Shown: positions 25,265 to 32,958 of the stretch, piece after piece
Position numbering within the stretch: position 1 is the stretch's first letter
Layout: each line of letters opens with the position of its first letter
Assembly: GCF_030315685.1 (NCBI RefSeq)
Contig: NZ_JASXSI010000013.1
Span: forward strand, 62,001-126,000
DNA: 64,000 nucleotides
Direction of reading: 5' to 3'
DNA from: Gordonia sp. ABSL11-1
Lineage (GTDB): Bacteria > Actinomycetota > Actinomycetes > Mycobacteriales > Mycobacteriaceae
Notes under the pieces: generated by a model
What the model saw: the letters and a program-made list of their open reading frames with translations, nothing else
Database searches by the model: none
What the model was told of the DNA's origin: nothing
Translations under genes and position numbers: made by a program

Positions 25265-25885
25265 ATGAAGCAGTCAATTCGACGGGTGGTCGGTGTTGCC
25301 GCCGCCGCCTCCATCGCCGTGCTCGTCGCCGCAGGGTGCAGCGACGACGGCAACGACACGTCCTCGGCGTCGTCGTCTCCGGCCGCGGTGAGTGAGTCCG
25401 CGGCGTCGGAATCCGGCGATGCAGCCGACCAAGGGGGGTCGGTCGAGCTGACCGCAGCTGACGGCACGAAAGTCACGCTGAGCGGCCCGATCGCGGCCAA
25501 GTATCAGTCCGCCACCGAGGCGCAGAAGTCCGACCTCGGCGCGGTCAAGGTGGGTGGGGACGCATCAGGCACCGGCGACAACGGTGTGGTGTTCCAGCAG
25601 TTCGATGGGGGTGTGATCACTGCCAAGAACGACGATGGCGGTACGCCCGCATACATCACCTGGGGGAAGATCCGAGACGCCTGGAACGTCCCCCGCGATG
25701 AGTCCGGTAAGCCCGCAGCGAATGGCAAGGGGGGGTCGCAGGGCCCGCTCGGTGTCGCAACCAGCGATGAGACCGAGGAGGGCGCCGTCAAGAAGTCGAC
25801 CTTCGAGAACGGCACGATCACCTGGGATTCCGCGACCGACAAGGTCGAGGTGACTGTCGACGGTGAGGTGGTCCCGGCCGAGTAG
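25265..25885 (+). CDS. Secreted lipoprotein with LGFP-like repeats
   Basis: A 206-residue exported lipoprotein. The signal peptide has a basic start (MKQSIRRVV), a hydrophobic core and a lipobox LVAAGC with Cys25 as the lipidation site. A Ser/Asp-rich linker covers about residues 26-60. The rest resembles two LGFP units: GPIAAKYQSATEAQKSDLG with a following GGVITAK block, then GPLGVATSDETEEG with FENGTITWDSATDKVEV. LGFP repeats anchor mycolyltransferase-like proteins to the arabinogalactan-mycolate wall. ATG 25265 follows GAGGGAG at 4-5 nt. It is monocistronic and followed by a strong hairpin terminator (25916-25954). Confidence 0.7.
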   Translation: MKQSIRRVVGVAAAASIAVLVAAGCSDDGNDTSSASSSPAAVSESAASESGDAADQGGSVELTAADGTKVTLSGPIAAKYQSATEAQKSDLGAVKVGGDASGTGDNGVVFQQFDGGVITAKNDDGGTPAYITWGKIRDAWNVPRDESGKPAANGKGGSQGPLGVATSDETEEGAVKKSTFENGTITWDSATDKVEVTVDGEVVPAE

Positions 25886-25915
25886 GTCGTCACTTGTCGG
25901 GTTGAAGAGTCCCGC

Positions 25916-25954
25916 CGACACCCCATCCGCGTCGATCATGCGGGTGGGGTGTCG
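25916..25954 (+). terminator. Stem-loop terminator after the LGFP lipoprotein
   Basis: CGACACCCCATCCGC (25916-25930) pairs with GCGGGTGGGGTGTCG (25940-25954) over 15 bp with a single G-U wobble in the RNA and a 9-nt loop. It lies 30 bp after the stop codon. There is no U-tract, as is usual in high-GC actinobacteria. Confidence 0.65.
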
Positions 25955-26142
25955 TCGTCGCGGTCGAGATGTCGAATGGTTCGAGCGCTGCGCAAAACGC
26001 GCGAAAGACGACTAATGAGCGCAAGCGTGACTGTGACCTGGATTACCCGAAGACTGCGTGTGTAACGGCTGCTACGTCGAGTCCGGATCTGCCGGCCGTG
26101 TACCTCCCAGCCGTTCCCCACACGCAGAAAAGAGCATGACAA

Positions 26143-27630
26143 ATGTTGGTAGCACTCGGCCTCGGAATGGTGGCCACCTTCATGTTCCTGATCATCACGA
26201 AACGTGCAACGCCGGTGGTCGCGCTGATCCTGGTGCCGGTGGCGTTCGGACTGTTCGCCGGCGCCGGCCTCGACATCAGCGACATGGTCACCGACGGGAT
26301 CAAGGAACTCGCGCCCACCGCGGCGATGCTGTTCTTCGCGATCATCTTCTTCGGCATCATGATCGACGTCGGACTGTTCGACCCGGTGGTCCGCCTCGTG
26401 GTGCGGATGGTGCGCAACGACCCGGCTCGACTCGTCGTCGGCACCGCCGTGCTGGCGATGGTCGTCTCCCTCGACGGCGACGGATCGACCACCTTCATCA
26501 TCACCACCGCCGCACTGCTGCCGCTGTATCTGAAGCTCGGCGTGAGTCCGGTGGTGCTGACCGTGGCGGCAGGCCTGGCGAACGGCACGATGAACATCCT
26601 GCCGTGGGGCGGCCCGACCGCCCGCGCCGCGAGCGCCCTGAAGATCGACACGAATGCGGTGTTCCTGCCGATGGTTCCCGCGCTGATTGCCGGCCTGGTC
26701 GTCGTGCTCCTGTTCTCGTATCACCTCGGCGTGCTCGAGCGTCGCCGGATCGGCCGAATCGAGATCAAGGAGTCGATGCTGATGCCTCGTGACGAGGTGC
26801 TGGTCGGCGCCGGTGGTGGCTCGGGCACGGACACCCCGGTCTCGACGGGTCGGTCCGGGCGCGGGCGCGGCGCATCCGGCGCGGGCTCGGCCGCAACCGG
26901 TTCGGACGACGACCCGTCGACCCGTGATCTCCCGGTCGGCCCTCGGAACGAGGATGCCGCCGACGACGGCGAGACGAGCTTCACCGGCGTCCTCGATCCG
27001 AATCGGCCCACGCTGCGCCCGAAGTTGTTCTGGCTCAACGCCGGACTGACGGTCGCGCTCCTGGCTGTCCTCGGCCTCGACGTCGTCGCCATCCCGGTGC
27101 TGTTCATGATCGCCTCGGGCATTGCGCTGGCGATCAACTTCCCGCACATCAAGGATCAGCAGGAAGCGATCACGCGGCACTCGTCGAGCATCGTCTCGGT
27201 GGTGGCGATGGTCCTCGCAGCGGCGGTACTCACCGGCGTGTTCAGCGGCACCGGGATGGTCGACGCGATCGCGCACTGGCTCGCCTCCGGCATCCCCTCG
27301 TGGATGGGCCCGCACATGGCGATCGTCATCGGTGTGCTGTCGATCCCGCTGACCTTCCTGATGAGCAACGACGCGTTCTACTACGGCGTGCTGCCGGTGT
27401 TGTCGGAGACGGCCACCCGTTATGGCATCGATCCCGCCGAGATGGCCCGGGCCTCCATCACCGGCCAGCCGTTCCACATGCAGAGCCCGCTGGTCCCGGC
27501 GATCCTGCTCCTGGTCGCCCTGGCCGGTGTGAGTCTCGCCGATCACCACAAGAAGGTGCTGTGGCGTGCCGCCGCGGTGTCGATCGTGATGCTCGTCGTC
27601 GGTGGCCTGGTCGGCGCGATCCCGTTCTGA
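26143..27630 (+). CDS. CitMHS-type citrate:metal/H+ symporter
   Basis: A 495-residue transporter of the CitMHS family, which takes up citrate complexed with Mg2+ or Ca2+ together with protons. About 11-12 hydrophobic segments are seen; family blocks are FFAIIFFGIMIDVGLFDP (about 65-82), SLDGDGSTTFIITTAALLPL (about 109-128) and NGTMNILPWGGPTARAASAL. An unusually long hydrophilic loop (about residues 217-278, Gly/Arg/Ser-rich then acidic) splits the two halves. ATG 26143 follows AGAAAAGAG. It is followed by a CitA/CitB-like two-component system, which supports a tricarboxylate or dicarboxylate substrate. Confidence 0.85.
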   Translation: MLVALGLGMVATFMFLIITKRATPVVALILVPVAFGLFAGAGLDISDMVTDGIKELAPTAAMLFFAIIFFGIMIDVGLFDPVVRLVVRMVRNDPARLVVGTAVLAMVVSLDGDGSTTFIITTAALLPLYLKLGVSPVVLTVAAGLANGTMNILPWGGPTARAASALKIDTNAVFLPMVPALIAGLVVVLLFSYHLGVLERRRIGRIEIKESMLMPRDEVLVGAGGGSGTDTPVSTGRSGRGRGASGAGSAATGSDDDPSTRDLPVGPRNEDAADDGETSFTGVLDPNRPTLRPKLFWLNAGLTVALLAVLGLDVVAIPVLFMIASGIALAINFPHIKDQQEAITRHSSSIVSVVAMVLAAAVLTGVFSGTGMVDAIAHWLASGIPSWMGPHMAIVIGVLSIPLTFLMSNDAFYYGVLPVLSETATRYGIDPAEMARASITGQPFHMQSPLVPAILLLVALAGVSLADHHKKVLWRAAAVSIVMLVVGGLVGAIPF

Positions 27631-27665
27631 CCGGGGTCGTCCATCAGTGGCCTTAGGCTGACCGC

Positions 27666-29354
27666 ATGCGCTTGCGAACGCAGGTACTTCTCCTGCAGCT
27701 CGCCGTCATCGCGGTCAGCCTTGCCGTCGGTTTCGGGCTGGTGATCTCCGGCGCCGACGACCGCGTGCGCGACGAGTACGCCCAGCGCGCGCTGGCCATC
27801 GCGCAGTCCGTCGCCGCCGACGCTGACGTCCAGGCCGAGGTCGCCGCACATCAGGGGCAGACGCTCGATGCCGCCGAACTCGCTTCCGGTCCGCTACAGA
27901 CGGAGGCGACGTCGGTACGGGAACGGACGGGCGCGCTGTTCGTGGTCATCGGCAACGACGCCGGTCTGCGGCTGGCCCATCCCGAGGTGGACGAGCTGGC
28001 CGAGAAGGTCTCGACCGATCCCTCCACCGCGTTGTCGGGCAATGAGGAGGTCACGACCGATCGCGGCACACTCGGTGAGTCGGTCCGGGCCAAGGTGCCG
28101 GTGCTCGACGGCGGGCGGGTCGTCGGGTTCGCCAGCGTCGGGGTGTCCACGGCGCGGTTGGCGTCGGAGACACGCCGGGACACGATCGCCACCATCCTCA
28201 TCGCCCTGGCCGCACTCGGCGTCGGCGCGGTGGGATCGGCGCTGCTGGCACGGCGGTGGCGTCGGTTGACGCTCGGTCTGGAGCCGGACGAACTGACCGA
28301 GCTCGTCCGTGAACAACGTGCGGTCCTGCACTCGCTCGCCGACGGCGTGCTCGCGGTCGACAGCGGCGGGGTCGTCAGGGTCGCCAACGACACCGCCCTC
28401 ACCTTGCTCGGGTTGACCGACCCGATCGGCCGGGATGTCGACGACCTCGGCCTGACCCCTCGAATCCGTGGCGTGCTGGCCGACCCGACGCCCGAACCGG
28501 TGGCTGCGACCGTGGGCGAGAGGGTGGTGCTGGTCAGCTCGCACACAGTGGAGGCCGATGGCCGCGATCTGGGGACCGTGCTGTCGGTGATCGATCGCAC
28601 GGACGTCGCACGACTCACCCAGGAGGTGGATTCGATCCGCGCGATGAGTACGGCCCTGCGGGCCCATCGGCACGAGACGGCGAACCGTATGCATGTGCTG
28701 GCCGGACTCTTGCGTCACGGCCACACCGACGAGGCGTCGGACTATCTCGATCAGCTGACCGGGAGCGGTCCCGACAGCACACGGCTCGACGGGCTCGACA
28801 ACGTCGGCGAACCACACCTGCACGCGTTCCTCGACGCGAAGGCGGCTCACGCCCGTGAGCGTGGCGCGACGTTGCGTCTCGGAGACCAGACCTGGGTGCA
28901 GGGAGTGCTGCGTGAACCGGTCGTGGTGACCACCGTGCTCGGAAACCTCATCGACAACGCCATCGATGCGTCGGTGGGCGGGATGGTGGTCGACGATGGG
29001 ATGGTCGACGGTGGCGCCGCGAGGGATGCGGTCGTGGATGCGGTCGTCGAGGTCGAGGTGCTGACGGACGGCGACGACTTGTTCATCACGGTCGCCGACA
29101 GCGGGCCGGGCATCGGATTCGACGATCCTGCAGAGATATTCGACGAGGGCGTGACGACGAAGTCGCCGACCGGTGTCGTCGGCGGGAGGGGGATGGGCTT
29201 GTCGTTGTCGCGGCAGATGGTGCGGCGCATCGGTGGTGACATCTGGGTCGCCGAATCGGGCGGCGACGGTGAACGAGACCCCGGGGAGCTACGCGGGGCG
29301 GTCCTCGTCGCACGTCTCCCCGCGATGATGGCCGACGAGACCGGAGGTACCTGA
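27666..29354 (+). CDS. CitA/DcuS-type sensor histidine kinase
   Basis: A 562-residue membrane kinase. Residues 5-29 are transmembrane helix 1, about 30-170 an extracytoplasmic PDC sensor, 173-195 helix 2, and about 212-320 a cytoplasmic PAS domain. The phosphoacceptor region LRAHRHETANRMHVLAGLL places His336 in the HExxNRxH pattern of CitA kinases. ATP-binding boxes are GNLIDNAIDAS, VADSGPGIGFDD and GRGMGLSLSRQM. A Val/Asp-rich insertion follows the N-box (about residues 434-460). ATG 27666 is leaderless (TAGGCT at 27654-27659 then 6 nt). It presumably senses the carboxylate imported by the upstream CitMHS transporter and signals to the response regulator 1 bp downstream. Confidence 0.9.
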   Translation: MRLRTQVLLLQLAVIAVSLAVGFGLVISGADDRVRDEYAQRALAIAQSVAADADVQAEVAAHQGQTLDAAELASGPLQTEATSVRERTGALFVVIGNDAGLRLAHPEVDELAEKVSTDPSTALSGNEEVTTDRGTLGESVRAKVPVLDGGRVVGFASVGVSTARLASETRRDTIATILIALAALGVGAVGSALLARRWRRLTLGLEPDELTELVREQRAVLHSLADGVLAVDSGGVVRVANDTALTLLGLTDPIGRDVDDLGLTPRIRGVLADPTPEPVAATVGERVVLVSSHTVEADGRDLGTVLSVIDRTDVARLTQEVDSIRAMSTALRAHRHETANRMHVLAGLLRHGHTDEASDYLDQLTGSGPDSTRLDGLDNVGEPHLHAFLDAKAAHARERGATLRLGDQTWVQGVLREPVVVTTVLGNLIDNAIDASVGGMVVDDGMVDGGAARDAVVDAVVEVEVLTDGDDLFITVADSGPGIGFDDPAEIFDEGVTTKSPTGVVGGRGMGLSLSRQMVRRIGGDIWVAESGGDGERDPGELRGAVLVARLPAMMADETGGT

Positions 29355-29355
29355 C

Positions 29356-30024
29356 GTGACCGGCGATATCGGTGTGCTCATCGTCGACGATGATTTCCGT
29401 GTCGCGGCATTGCATTCGACGATCGTCGACGCCGTGCGCGGCTTCCGGGTGATCGCGCGCGCCGGCAGTGTGGCCGCGGCCCGGACCGCGATGGCCGAAC
29501 GCGGTGCCGACATCGACCTGGCCCTTCTCGACGTCTACCTGCCGGACGGATCAGGGATCGACCTCGTCGCCGAATTGAGCTGCGACGCATTCATCGTCGG
29601 CGCGGAGACCGAGGCGCCGGCCGTACGCCGCGCGATGCGATCGGGTGCGTTGGCATTCCTGATCAAACCGTTCGACGACACCGAGCTCGCGCGTCGGTTG
29701 GCCGGTTACGCGCAGTACCGACGCGTCCTGGCCGCAGACAATGTCGATCAGCGGGCCGTCGATGCGGCGTTGTCGGCCTTGCGATTCGGCACCCGCGGAT
29801 CCGACCGGGCCGAGGCCGGGTCGCACACGGAACAGAAGATCCTCGACCTGTTCGCCGGTGTCGACGGTGCGCTGGTCGCCGATCAGGTCTCCGAGGCCGT
29901 CGGTGTGTCCCCGGCGACCGCCCGCCGGCATCTCGCGAGTCTCGTCTCATCCGGGCGGCTGGCGATGTCGCTGCAGTACGGCACCACCGGGCGGCCGCGG
30001 CAGGAGCATCGACTGGCCGACTAG
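29356..30024 (+). CDS. CitB/DcuR-type response regulator
   Basis: A 222-residue response regulator. The receiver domain has Asp11-Asp12, phosphoacceptor Asp59 (LALLDVYLPDGSGIDL) and Lys104 (FLIKPFDD). The C-terminal part has a helix-turn-helix (DQVSEAVGVSPATARRHLASL) typical of the CitB group. GTG 29356 begins 1 bp after the kinase stop, so the two are co-translated. The expected target is the citMHS promoter region at 25955-26142, consistent with known CitAB and DpiBA systems; the actual binding site was not identified. Confidence 0.9.
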   Translation: MTGDIGVLIVDDDFRVAALHSTIVDAVRGFRVIARAGSVAAARTAMAERGADIDLALLDVYLPDGSGIDLVAELSCDAFIVGAETEAPAVRRAMRSGALAFLIKPFDDTELARRLAGYAQYRRVLAADNVDQRAVDAALSALRFGTRGSDRAEAGSHTEQKILDLFAGVDGALVADQVSEAVGVSPATARRHLASLVSSGRLAMSLQYGTTGRPRQEHRLAD

Positions 30025-30042
30025 TCCGGACCGCGAGCGGAT

Positions 30043-30126
30043 GTGCGATCAGCGCGGTGGGATGCGTGTCGTGCGATCAGCGCGGTGGGATGCGTGTCGT
30101 GCGATCAGCGCGGTGGGATGCGTGGA
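30043..30126. repeat. Three tandem copies of a 28-bp repeat
   Basis: Units start at 30043, 30071 and 30099, each beginning GTGCGATCAGCGCGGTGGG. The first two are identical and the third differs only at its last two bases. They lie between the response regulator stop (30024) and a leaderless promoter at 30154, outside any gene. The unit length is not a multiple of three, and there is no spacer, so this is not a CRISPR array. Confidence 0.85.
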
Positions 30127-30165
30127 TGTCCGGCGCCGGTGTCGACGAAACCGTAAGCTGTCTGC

Positions 30166-30405
30166 GTGTCCGCGCCCGATCCAGCACAGCGTCTCGACCT
30201 CATGCGCGAGTTCGCCCAGACCTACCGCGGCCGGCATTTTCTCGACGAGCGCTACGACCTCGACGGCGGATATCTGCAGACCACGCTGTCGGACGACTCG
30301 CGGATGCCGTTGCGGTTCTTCGTCGAATTCGCTGCGGCCGATCCCACCGCGGCACCCATCGAACGCATACGGCACAACCTGCAGGACCTTCTCGAACGGA
30401 TCTGA
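30166..30405 (+). CDS. Conserved small hypothetical protein
   Basis: A 79-residue hydrophilic protein (starting MSAPDPAQRLDLMREFAQTY) with no membrane segment. I do not recognise the family; LDERYDLDGGYLQTTLSDDS looks like folded, conserved sequence, and codon use is normal for the window. GTG 30166 is leaderless: TAAGCT at 30154-30159 then 6 nt. It ends 22 bp before the phosphoketolase and so is probably the first gene of that operon, which raises the possibility of a partner or regulator of the enzyme. Its promoter lies directly downstream of the 28-bp tandem repeats. Confidence 0.65.
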   Translation: MSAPDPAQRLDLMREFAQTYRGRHFLDERYDLDGGYLQTTLSDDSRMPLRFFVEFAAADPTAAPIERIRHNLQDLLERI

Positions 30406-30427
30406 CCCGAGCGCCAGAGGAGTTGCG

Positions 30428-32848
30428 ATGACCGATATCCCAGCCGCCGACCTCCCGCCCACCGACACTCCCCACACCGACAATCCCTACACCGACGCCG
30501 ACCTCGACGCCGATCTCCGGTGGTGGGCGGCCGCCAACTACCTCACCGTCGCCCAGATCTATCTGCAGGACAACGTATTGCTGCGCGAACCGCTGACGCG
30601 CGAGCACATCAAACCCCGTCTGCTCGGCCACTGGGGGACCAGTCCCGGGCTGTCGGGCATCTACACCGTTCTCAACCGTGTGATCCGCGAGACCGATTCG
30701 GAGTGGCTCTATGTCACCGGCCCGGGACATGGCGGTCCGGCACTCGTCGCGAACGTCTACCTCGAGGGCACCTACAGCGAGATCTATCCGCCGGTGTCTC
30801 CGGATGCGCGCGGCGTCCGGCGTCTGTGCCGCCAGTTCTCCACTCCCGGAGGCATTCCCAGCCATGTGAGTGTGCAGACCCCGGGCAGCATCCACGAAGG
30901 AGGTGAACTCGGCTACGCGCTAGTCCACGCCGCAGGCGCCGCGTACGACCATCCCGATCTGATCGTCGCCTGCGTCGTCGGCGACGGAGAGGCCGAGACC
31001 GGGCCGCTCTCCGGGTCGTGGAAGATCCCGGCCTTCCTCAACGCCGCACGCGACGGCGCGGTGCTGCCGATCCTCCACCTCAACGGAGCCAAGATCGCCT
31101 CGCCGACTGTCCTCGGCCGCAGCACCGACCAGGAGGTCACCGACTATCTCGGCGGTCAGGGGTGGGCCGCGATCTTCGTCGAGGGCGACGACCCGCGAAA
31201 GGTGTTCACCGCACTCAAGGCGGCAATCGATCAGTCGTACAAGGTGATTCGTGAGCTGCAGGCGGATGCGCGTGCGAACGGGACGACGCCGAACACGCGG
31301 TGGCCGGCGATCGTGCTCCGCACCCCGAAGGGCTGGACCGGACCGCATGTGGTCGACGGTCAACTCGTCGAGGGCACCCACCGCGCGCATCAGGTCCCGC
31401 TGTCCGGGGTACGGGACAACCCCGCCCACCTCCGTCAGCTCGAGGACTGGATGCGCTCGTACCGTCCGGAGGACGTCTTCGACGAGAACGGCGCCGTGGT
31501 CGAGTCGATCACCTCCCTGGCGCCGGACGGTGATCGCAGGCTCGGCTCGTCGCCCTTTGCGAACGGCGGCCGCCTGCTGACACCGCTCCGGTTGCCGCCG
31601 ATCGCGCGCTACGCCCTCGACATCGACAACCCGGGCGCCACCCTCCACGAGACGACCCGGGTCCTCGGCGAGTACATGCGAGACATCTACGTCGAGAACA
31701 CCACGCCCGACGACGGCGGATCGTTCCGCCTGTTCTGCCCGGACGAGACCGCGAGCAACCGGCTCGCCGCCGTCTTCGACGTCACCGACCGCTGCTGGCA
31801 ACTGCCGGTCACCGAGTACGACGATCAGCTGTCGTCGTCCGGGCGTGTGATGGAGGTGCTCAGCGAGCACCTCTGCCAGGGTTGGCTCGAGGGTTACCTC
31901 CTGACCGGCCGGCACGGTCTGTTCGCGAGCTACGAGGCGTTCGCGATGGTCAGTGCGTCGATGGTGATCCAGCACACCAAGTGGCTGCAGCATGCGGCGA
32001 CTCTCGACTGGCGCGAGCCCGTCGCCTCGATGAACATCCTGCTGACGTCGACCTGCTGGCGTAACGACCACAACGGGTTCTCCCACCAGGGGCCCGGGTT
32101 GATCGACGCGGTCCTGCCGCTCGCACCCGATGTGGTCCGCATCTGGCTGCCGCCGGACTCCAACTCGCTGCTGTCTATCGCCGAACACTGCTTCCGCAGT
32201 CGCGATCACGTGAACCTGCTCGTCGTCGACAAGCAGCCGCACCTGCAGTACCTGACCCTCGAGGAGGCCAACGACCAGGCGGCCGCCGGGGCGTCGATCT
32301 GGTCCTGGGCCGGCACCGACGGCGACAGCGCCGACGACCCCGACATCGTATTGGTAGGTGCGGGCGACGTCCCGACGCAGGAGATCCTCGCTGCCGCCCA
32401 GATCCTGCGCGAGTGGGTGCCGTACCTGCGGGTGCGGGTGGTCAATGTGATGGACCTGATGGCGCTGCTGCCGCCCGCCGATCATCCACACGGCATGTCC
32501 GACGACGACTTCGTCGACCTGTTCACCGAGACCGGGCACGTCGTGTTCGCGTTCCACGGCTACCCACGTGCGGTTCATCAGCTCCTGCACGGTCGACCGG
32601 ACGCCGACCGTTTCCACGTTCGTGGCTTCACCGAACAAGGCACGACGACGACGCCGTTCGACATGGTCGTCCTGAACACGATGAGCCGCTATCACCTCGT
32701 GCTCGAGGCGCTGCGGCGTTCCCGCCGGGTTCCGGAACGCGGCAACGACCTGGCCGAGTACTGCCGACGGCAATTGGCGCGCCACCACGAGTACGTCCGG
32801 GAACACTTCGAGGATCTACCCGAGATCAGGGACTGGACCTGGTCCTGA
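30428..32848 (+). CDS. xfp: Phosphoketolase (xylulose-5-phosphate/fructose-6-phosphate)
   Basis: An 806-residue thiamine-diphosphate enzyme that cleaves xylulose 5-phosphate (and usually fructose 6-phosphate) with phosphate to acetyl phosphate plus glyceraldehyde 3-phosphate or erythrose 4-phosphate. Family blocks are GHWGTSPGLSGIYTVLNR, YVTGPGHGGPALVANVYLEG, and the ThDP motif GDGEAETGPLSGSWK from residue 185. TSTCWRNDHNGFSHQGPGL and FTEQGTTTTPFDM lie in the C-terminal domains. Length is typical (about 800). ATG 30428 has GAGGAG 5 nt upstream. No acetate kinase or phosphotransacetylase is adjacent, so acetyl phosphate must be used by enzymes encoded elsewhere. Confidence 0.93.
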   Translation: MTDIPAADLPPTDTPHTDNPYTDADLDADLRWWAAANYLTVAQIYLQDNVLLREPLTREHIKPRLLGHWGTSPGLSGIYTVLNRVIRETDSEWLYVTGPGHGGPALVANVYLEGTYSEIYPPVSPDARGVRRLCRQFSTPGGIPSHVSVQTPGSIHEGGELGYALVHAAGAAYDHPDLIVACVVGDGEAETGPLSGSWKIPAFLNAARDGAVLPILHLNGAKIASPTVLGRSTDQEVTDYLGGQGWAAIFVEGDDPRKVFTALKAAIDQSYKVIRELQADARANGTTPNTRWPAIVLRTPKGWTGPHVVDGQLVEGTHRAHQVPLSGVRDNPAHLRQLEDWMRSYRPEDVFDENGAVVESITSLAPDGDRRLGSSPFANGGRLLTPLRLPPIARYALDIDNPGATLHETTRVLGEYMRDIYVENTTPDDGGSFRLFCPDETASNRLAAVFDVTDRCWQLPVTEYDDQLSSSGRVMEVLSEHLCQGWLEGYLLTGRHGLFASYEAFAMVSASMVIQHTKWLQHAATLDWREPVASMNILLTSTCWRNDHNGFSHQGPGLIDAVLPLAPDVVRIWLPPDSNSLLSIAEHCFRSRDHVNLLVVDKQPHLQYLTLEEANDQAAAGASIWSWAGTDGDSADDPDIVLVGAGDVPTQEILAAAQILREWVPYLRVRVVNVMDLMALLPPADHPHGMSDDDFVDLFTETGHVVFAFHGYPRAVHQLLHGRPDADRFHVRGFTEQGTTTTPFDMVVLNTMSRYHLVLEALRRSRRVPERGNDLAEYCRRQLARHHEYVREHFEDLPEIRDWTWS

Positions 32849-32885
32849 AGGCCGGATTCCCGCGGACCGGTCGACCCGCGGATGA

Positions 32886-32924
32886 TCGGGCGGCGCATTA
32901 ACGTTCTGATCGGACGTCGCCCGA
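32886..32924 (+). terminator. Stem-loop after phosphoketolase
   Basis: TCGGGCGGCG (32886-32895) and CGTCGCCCGA (32915-32924) pair over 10 positions with one mismatch and a 19-nt loop, 38 bp after the phosphoketolase stop. It is a moderate candidate terminator. Confidence 0.4.
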
Positions 32925-32958
32925 CGGCGGGTGGCGTTCGAGAGGAGTGTGGGTTCCG

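Noticed and set aside
25936..27549. 537-codon minus-strand open frame opposite the CitMHS transporter
   Set aside because: Antisense, extremely rich in His/Asp/Gln/Arg, no recognisable domain; a product of high GC3 in the real gene.
30043..30126. Three regularly spaced 28-bp repeats as a CRISPR array
   Set aside because: The copies are directly adjacent with no spacers, and no cas gene is present.
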